Source of the DNA: SIG452 sp045541975
GTDB taxonomy: Bacteria > Bacillota > Clostridia > UMGS1840
DNA: 64,000 nucleotides
Reading direction: 5' to 3'
Assembly (NCBI GenBank): GCA_045541975.1
Contig: JAZQKB010000037.1
Location: 1 to 64,000, forward strand
Shown here: piece after piece, positions 61,501-64,000 of the stretch
Numbering within the stretch: position 1 is the first letter of the stretch
Layout: every line of letters starts with the position of its first letter
Notes under the pieces: model-generated
The model's input: only the letters and a program-made list of their open reading frames with translations
Told to the model about the DNA's origin: nothing
The model's database searches: none
Position numbers and translations under genes: made by a program

Positions 61501-62030
61501 AACTCAGCATAGAAACCTGTGTCAGTGGTAACACTAATTTTTACAGTGTTAGCATCACTCATATAAATGTACGGATACACAATACCGTTTCCGCAACTGT
61601 AACTGTCGGTGCTGAAAAGAAATTCGTAGCTTTCACCGGGTGCAAGGGTTTTGTTTAACCCGGTTGCAACGGCATTTCCGTCACCGGACGTGATGGGTAA
61701 TTCGCCCATGGTAATCTGGTCCAGATAACTAAGACCGTTACCATCCAGTGAAGTAATTGTGAGGTTTGCACCAGCAGTATTAGTCAGTACATTTGCACCT
61801 CTTACCAGATAGATGTATCCGGTTTCGCCGGCTGTTAAACTGGCAACTGAACCAATTTCACTAGTGAGAGTGGTGTTAGCATCAGCAACAACTGCATACA
61901 CCCCTGCATAGGGAGCATAGTTGTAGTTGATTTCTTCACCCGCACTAACAGCAGCGAATGCAGATAAGCTAACAAAACAGCTAAACAGCATCATAATTGC
62001 CAGGGTAAGACTCAGTAGTTTTTTTGTCAT
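58515..62030 (-). CDS. giant secreted right-handed beta-helix protein
   Basis: 1,171 residues. The signal peptide (about 1-27) begins MTKKLLSLTLAIMMLFSCFV. N-terminal beta-sandwich, CBM-like regions (about 40-400) are followed by the beta-helix (about 555-1120), opening HIYVATNGKSTNAGTQAAPL, the same motif as in the 49655-53329 product. Shared later segments include LDQPGEFYFDKSARKMYYYP, CTAISLYYA and NDIKDMPYS. The C-terminal CBM of the paralogue is absent. It is probably an extracellular polysaccharide-degrading enzyme of the pectate-lyase fold. AAAAGGAG precedes the ATG. Confidence 0.82.
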   Translation of the reverse strand: MTKKLLSLTLAIMMLFSCFVSLSAFAAVSAGEEINYNYAPYAGVYAVVADANTTLTSEIGSVASLTAGETGYIYLVRGANVLTNTAGANLTITSLDGNGLSYLDQITMGELPITSGDGNAVATGLNKTLAPGESYEFLFSTDSYSCGNGIVYPYIYMSDANTVKISVTTDTGFYAELAKSGNVGTWCYADAAGTDFETLYVRPGLNTITITNIGDASTIISNINMNSTQAIVENSGLAHLASQVNLESLKPIDMDQLDPIPVPGVDRVELDSLPGSTKLEAESAAAATSTVDGTRIVTTAKTDTNLSYSFSATENTTMDLYLSGAAWKDVSFDVSVDGTPLSYETLHFNTPWDQTPVYNQEKVFSFPVTRGNHVISLYFYTDSFKFDYLALMPHYADAMKLLNGVNAATNANEIYEYFDSYGTSLGVIVAEDTANLHAPETAFWSMVGKSYEDLDALLEAYDAMLEREATTPSVTFSGTTATISTTYLPADASVVVGVYQNNQLIHVDSAVLSGTTYTADVTGYNSSKVMKVFILENLDEVKPETTDGVYRHIYVATNGKSTNAGTQAAPLNTLANALKAVKKINANMTGDIIIHVAPGVYRSNSTITIDPTMSGKNGYNVIIRAEDPNDMPVFSGGEPLTGKWSKVSGQNYWVATTTTRETRTLYVNGYQATLAKTDVSFKGNAYITPETPINDLHQEDGIRVSLSSYPNFPKTVEGISNMMLVTNLAWANQRLPVDKITYDSNYAYIYIKQPRYHILLDSMTSTICPTYDKPYYLENAMAFLDQPGEFYFDKSARKMYYYPYSNEDMETAETYCSVTDGLLNLAGVSDTNKVSNIVFEGISFRYGAHDKVTADGAAFNQTDDQWLGGEIGFGRYLFPGQITLNHTDSISFKDCEFTCLGSNAVNIENSSDNIKISGCYFHDISGTGVVVGSQLNPVANGISSTDRVHNVEVDNNIFRRCAQEFLGCTAISLYYAGEVYIHHNDIKDMPYSAIVAGWGWGEENPEDVKNNRISYNRIENALQVLDDGAQIYTVGRMDNLQINDNYFINPGTHRRAGLYFDAVTTNTYAADNVFEKANDSGDIWFFARTGVQINDCYFGYNYSDGKQPYRSYWDYLVVETVGNHMNLKSWPQEAQRIIAESGVEDKTRITELPAYPSWRKMRMKDTVIVIN

Positions 62031-62124
62031 AGCGTTTCTCCTTTTGAAGTACTTTTCCTGATGTATTAACCTTTATTCCGCTCTCATTTTTGCAGCTTTT
62101 AAAAGTATATACATTGACACAAAT

Positions 62125-62153
62125 ATCATATCATATTTTGGCATTCTTGTAAA
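62125..62153 (-). promoter_or_regulatory. promoter of the beta-helix gene
   Basis: Minus strand TTTACA (62153-62148), 17 bp, TATGAT (62130-62125). Confidence 0.75.
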
Positions 62154-62302
62154 GATAAAATTAGGAAGAAATCCTTCTAAAAATGTCCTAAAAACAATTT
62201 TCTAAGACATGATCGGAGATTCGATTTTTTACCACGTTCCACAATAGGAAGTTGCATTTTTCTTGTGTTTTGGATATTTTTTTAAAAAAATTTAAAAAAA
62301 GC

Positions 62303-62331
62303 TTGACATTTTATAAATAATCTGTTAATAT
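62303..62331 (+). promoter_or_regulatory. promoter of tRNA-Ser
   Basis: TTGACA 62303-62308, 17 bp, TAATAT 62326-62331, about 36 bp ahead of the tRNA. Confidence 0.8.
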
Positions 62332-62367
62332 ATTTTAGGTATTTGAAACACAACGAAATCATTTTAT

Positions 62368-62458
62368 GGAGAGATGGCTGAGCTGGTCTAAGGCGCACGC
62401 CTGGAAAGTGTGTGTTGGTTAACCCCAACCGAGGGTTCGAATCCCTCTCTCTCCGCCA
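62368..62458 (+). tRNA. tRNA-Ser (anticodon GGA), CCA encoded
   Basis: A class II tRNA with acceptor GGAGAGA/TCTCTCC, D-arm, anticodon loop CTGGAAA (anticodon GGA), long variable arm (TTGGTTAACCCCAA) and T-loop TTCGAAT. The mature part ends at the G discriminator, 62455; CCA is 62456-62458. It reads UCC/UCU. Confidence 0.96.
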
Positions 62459-62474
62459 AAAAAAGCATCCGCAG
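62441..62474 (+). repeat. direct repeat, copy 1 (tRNA-Ser 3' end plus terminator arm)
   Basis: 34 bases spanning the T-arm 3' strand, acceptor, CCA and the first arm of the terminator, repeated exactly at 62635-62668. Confidence 0.9.
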
Positions 62475-62491
62475 TAGCGGGTGCTTTTTTT
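62458..62491 (+). terminator. terminator of tRNA-Ser
   Basis: AAAGCATCCGC, loop AGTA, GCGGGTGCTTTTTTT (one G-T pair). Confidence 0.85.
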
Positions 62492-62498
62492 ACGTTTT

Positions 62499-62626
62499 TT
62501 GAATGGATTTGAACCCGATAAAAAGGGTTCGTCGAAGCAGCCGCAAGCAAAGAGCTTGCGGACTGCGAAGTCTCGAGCAGTTGAGGCTTTTCGGGCACCG
62601 CTCACAGCGGTCGAAAAGCAAAACAG
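62499..62626. repeat. three successive hairpins between the repeats
   Basis: GAACCC...GGGTTC; CCGCAAGC-aaaga-GCTTGCGG; and CTTTTCG-ggc-ACCGCT-cac-AGCGGT-CGAAAAG. All are perfect or near-perfect palindromes in about 125 bp without a gene. Confidence 0.7.
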
Positions 62627-62634
62627 CGCAGAGT

Positions 62635-62668
62635 ATCCCTCTCTCTCCGCCAAAAAAAGCATCCGCAG
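62635..62668 (+). repeat. direct repeat, copy 2 (tRNA-Ser 3'-end fragment)
   Basis: Exact 34-base copy of 62441-62474, 194 bp downstream. Upstream of it no further tRNA sequence is present. Confidence 0.9.
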
Positions 62669-62684
62669 AGGCGGATGCTTTTTT
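62652..62684. terminator. second terminator hairpin
   Basis: AAAGCATCCGC, loop AGA, GCGGATGCTTTTTT. Confidence 0.8.
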
Positions 62685-62715
62685 GTTGTTGAACCGATAT
62701 TTCAAAATGGTTTCG

Positions 62716-63207
62716 TTAAGAAATATTGGTTTGTAAAAGGGCAGGCATTTTATCATCAATAATAATGCCGAAGAGGCTTTCTGTCATATTGATGAGACCT
62801 GTTTTTTTGTAGCGGGAAATGGAACTGATGCTAAAGGCAAAGTGGTCTGCCGTATCTTCAATGGTATGTTCTTCCACATAGTAATACTGTAGAATTTCAC
62901 GGACGGTGTCGTTTGGGATGGTTTGCATTGCGTGGGTAATCTTATTGTGAAGATGTTCCGCACGGGCAATGGAAGCTTCGGTTTTTTCCAAGTAGTTGTC
63001 GTATTCTTGTTCAAAGTTTCCTTTCGATTTTTTTAAAAAGGAAATAATAGCAGTCTTTTTATCGGTTTTTCTGGCAATTTTGGAAAACTCTAAAATATCT
63101 TTTTTGGAACCGCTGATAAAATTTTCTAAGCTTCGGATACTTTTTAACATTCTTTTGGTCCGCTGAAGATACGGTTTTGCCTCACGGTATGTAAAAATTT
63201 CATTCAT
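62716..63207 (-). CDS. phage sigma-factor-like (region 4 HTH) protein
   Basis: 163 residues. The helical N-terminal part is followed by NDTVREILQYYYVEEHTIED and TADHFAFSISSISRYKKTGL, an HTH like the sigma region 4/ArpU-type regulators that control phage late genes. ATG 63207 with AAAGGA 9 nt upstream is preferred to TTG 63216. It overlaps the terminase-small-like gene by 8 nt. Confidence 0.65.
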   Translation of the reverse strand: MNEIFTYREAKPYLQRTKRMLKSIRSLENFISGSKKDILEFSKIARKTDKKTAIISFLKKSKGNFEQEYDNYLEKTEASIARAEHLHNKITHAMQTIPNDTVREILQYYYVEEHTIEDTADHFAFSISSISRYKKTGLINMTESLFGIIIDDKMPALLQTNIS

Positions 63208-63586
63208 TTTGATCAATCCTTTCTTCGGGAGTTTTTAATTCACTAAGCACAGATTCTGCTAAGGTAATCAGCCGTTCACGGAGAACCTGATCGGATAAGT
63301 TCATCTCCTGACCGTCATCCTTTGGTTCTGTTTTACTTTTTAACAGATACGTCACAAAGGAGTGATTAAATCGTTTGGTCAGGGCACCTGCAATCAGTCT
63401 TGCATAGACGGTGTCTCTGGCAAATTCCAGGGTATCTTTGAATTTTTTGTTTTTTTTGGCGTATGCTTCTGCCTGTTTCACAGTAAGTCCGTACTGCACG
63501 AAAAACTCGTCCAACACAATATGCTCATCCTCACGAAGCCATTCCAGCAGAGCATCTGCCAAAGCGGTTACAGAGAGCTTTTGCAT
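63200..63586 (-). CDS. putative phage terminase small subunit
   Basis: 128 residues: an acidic helical N-terminus (LADALLEWLREDEHIVLDEF), an HTH-like stretch (VQYGLTVKQAEAYAKKNKKF) and helices with basic residues (LIAGALTKRFNHSFVTYLLK). This fits small-terminase or packaging proteins of Firmicutes phages, and the neighbour upstream is a large terminase. Assignment rests on pattern and context. Confidence 0.55.
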   Translation of the reverse strand: MQKLSVTALADALLEWLREDEHIVLDEFFVQYGLTVKQAEAYAKKNKKFKDTLEFARDTVYARLIAGALTKRFNHSFVTYLLKSKTEPKDDGQEMNLSDQVLRERLITLAESVLSELKTPEERIDQNE

Positions 63587-63858
63587 CGTTTTCTGCCTTC
63601 TTTCCGACGGTAATACTGATGAATTTTCTGAATTTTTTCAGTTAATTCTTCTTTCTCGCAGGCTAACCTTCTTCGCTTTGCCATTAAGGCGATGATACTT
63701 TCGTCATACACCGTAATGGATAGCAAATCGCAGAGAATCCGAGCAGTGGAGAGAGGAATTTTGTATTCATCCTCCGACACGGTAAGACGGATGCTATCGC
63801 CCTCACGGTATGCCTCCACCGTTGGTTCCGATTCTTTGATAGCCGGATTAAAACGCAC
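63568..63858 (-). CDS. phage-associated hypothetical protein
   Basis: 96 residues. The likely start is GTG 63858, 8 nt after AAAGGAGG; the longer frame from GTG 63915 has no such site. It is a charged protein with beta-rich N-terminus (YREGDSIRLTVSEDEYKIPL) and basic helical C-terminus (MAKRRRLACEKEELTEKIQK). It overlaps both neighbours, in the same operon. No family is recognised. Confidence 0.5.
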   Translation of the reverse strand: MRFNPAIKESEPTVEAYREGDSIRLTVSEDEYKIPLSTARILCDLLSITVYDESIIALMAKRRRLACEKEELTEKIQKIHQYYRRKEGRKRCKSSL

Positions 63859-64000
63859 GGCGTATGCCTCCTTTCCGTTCTCGTGACCGCATTTTTGTGA
63901 GAGGTTTTTGGTCACGGACAGACATCATATAGTAACGCAGTTCATCCAGAGCGTGGTCATCCTTTTTATAAGGTTGATCACTACCAGGCTGAAAGCGGTA
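63848..64000 (-). CDS. phage terminase large subunit, C-terminal end (partial)
   Basis: The minus-strand frame runs in from the window's right edge and ends at TAA 63850-63848. It reads QPYKKDDHALDELRYYMMSV, and ends RKGGIRRAF. DDHALDELRYY is typical for the nuclease-end of large terminases. Only the last 50 residues are in the window. Confidence 0.7.
   Translation of the reverse strand, partial: YRFQPGSDQPYKKDDHALDELRYYMMSVRDQKPLTKMRSRERKGGIRRAF

Larger units (their letters stand above)
62031..62367. other. divergent region between beta-helix gene and tRNA-Ser
   Basis: No ORF with coding signals. It holds the two promoters listed separately (minus strand 62125-62153, plus strand 62303-62331). 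Confidence 0.6.

Noticed and set aside
62282..62662. 126-codon minus-strand ORF across the tRNA-Ser gene
   Set aside because: It is antisense to the tRNA and the hairpins, with no start signals.
62481..62762. Several overlapping ORFs of 77-93 codons between the tRNA-end repeats and the phage genes
   Set aside because: They are open in multiple frames because of the GC-rich palindromes, and none has a ribosome binding site.
1..64000. CRISPR arrays, rRNA genes and insertion sequences with transposases
   Set aside because: No regularly spaced repeats, no rRNA-like sequence and no transposase ORF were seen on either strand.

Overview
The window comes from a low-GC, Gram-positive, endospore-forming anaerobe, most likely an uncultured member of the Clostridia. 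Evidence: AT-rich intergenic DNA, strong AGGAGG-type ribosome binding sites, near-consensus sigma-A promoters, a cotJABC spore-coat operon, SLH-anchored surface proteins, an ECF-type vitamin transporter, and an rpsO-pnp pair. I cannot name genus or species from the sequence alone.

Layout. 1-3.7 kb: end of a tRNA gene, a CPA2 antiporter, a DUF1846 protein and a YgjV-like membrane protein. 3.7-7.8 kb: a chromosomal cassette made of an HTH regulator, a divergent membrane-anchored Ser/Thr-kinase-like protein, a ribbon-helix-helix (RHH) regulator, and zinc-ribbon membrane proteins with a lipoprotein. 7.9-15.4 kb: an AraC-type regulator and a divergent five-gene sugar operon (Gfo/Idh/MocA dehydrogenase, DUF4432 epimerase, transketolase, fucose/arabinose-isomerase-like enzyme, zinc alcohol dehydrogenase). 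15.4-23.4 kb: a cobalamin riboswitch with its terminator, followed by secreted proteins that split the intrinsic-factor/transcobalamin architecture (DUF4430 beta-domains and an alpha-toroid repeat protein on SLH domains), then EcfT and a fused EcfA-EcfA'-S protein. 23.5-31.1 kb: a type I restriction-modification island (hsdM, hsdS, abiH, small ORF, hsdR) bounded by direct copies of the 3' end of cotJC. 31.5-44.8 kb: a 13.36-kb serine-recombinase element inserted inside cotJC. 44.8-49.6 kb: rest of cotJC, cotJB, cotJA, two sugar-isomerase genes with a PocR/AraC regulator, and a MarR regulator. 49.6-62.0 kb: two very large secreted beta-helix proteins, a structured RNA candidate, a PadR regulator with a SEDS-family membrane protein, pnp and rpsO. 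62.3-64 kb: tRNA-Ser(GGA) with a duplicated 3' end, next to a phage packaging module that runs off the window.

The most notable system is the duplicated cassette. The chromosomal copy (3.7-7.8 kb) and the copy on the cotJC element (33.6-42.4 kb) share the same front end in the same order: HTH regulator, overlapping divergent promoters, kinase with a TM helix and extracellular domain, a conserved terminator, RHH regulator, and a conserved promoter. The back ends differ. The chromosomal copy has small zinc-ribbon membrane proteins and a lipoprotein. The mobile copy has an SPFH/triple-zinc-ribbon protein, a membrane protein, a lipoprotein, a zinc-ribbon/CFI-box protein, and an 811-residue zinc-ribbon-TIR-transmembrane-DUF6273 protein. 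A conserved signalling front end joined to an exchangeable envelope and TIR back end, carried on a mobile element beside other defence genes and remnants, suggests an envelope-stress or anti-phage system. That function is inference.

The cotJC element can be resolved to the base. Joining the two halves of cotJC at a shared GG dinucleotide restores the reading frame and the expected residues DIGTEEL. Joining the element ends gives an attP with 17-nt arms carrying a 10-bp inverted repeat centred on the same GG. This resembles sporulation-gene intervening elements such as skin in sigK, and raises the possibility of excision during spore formation.
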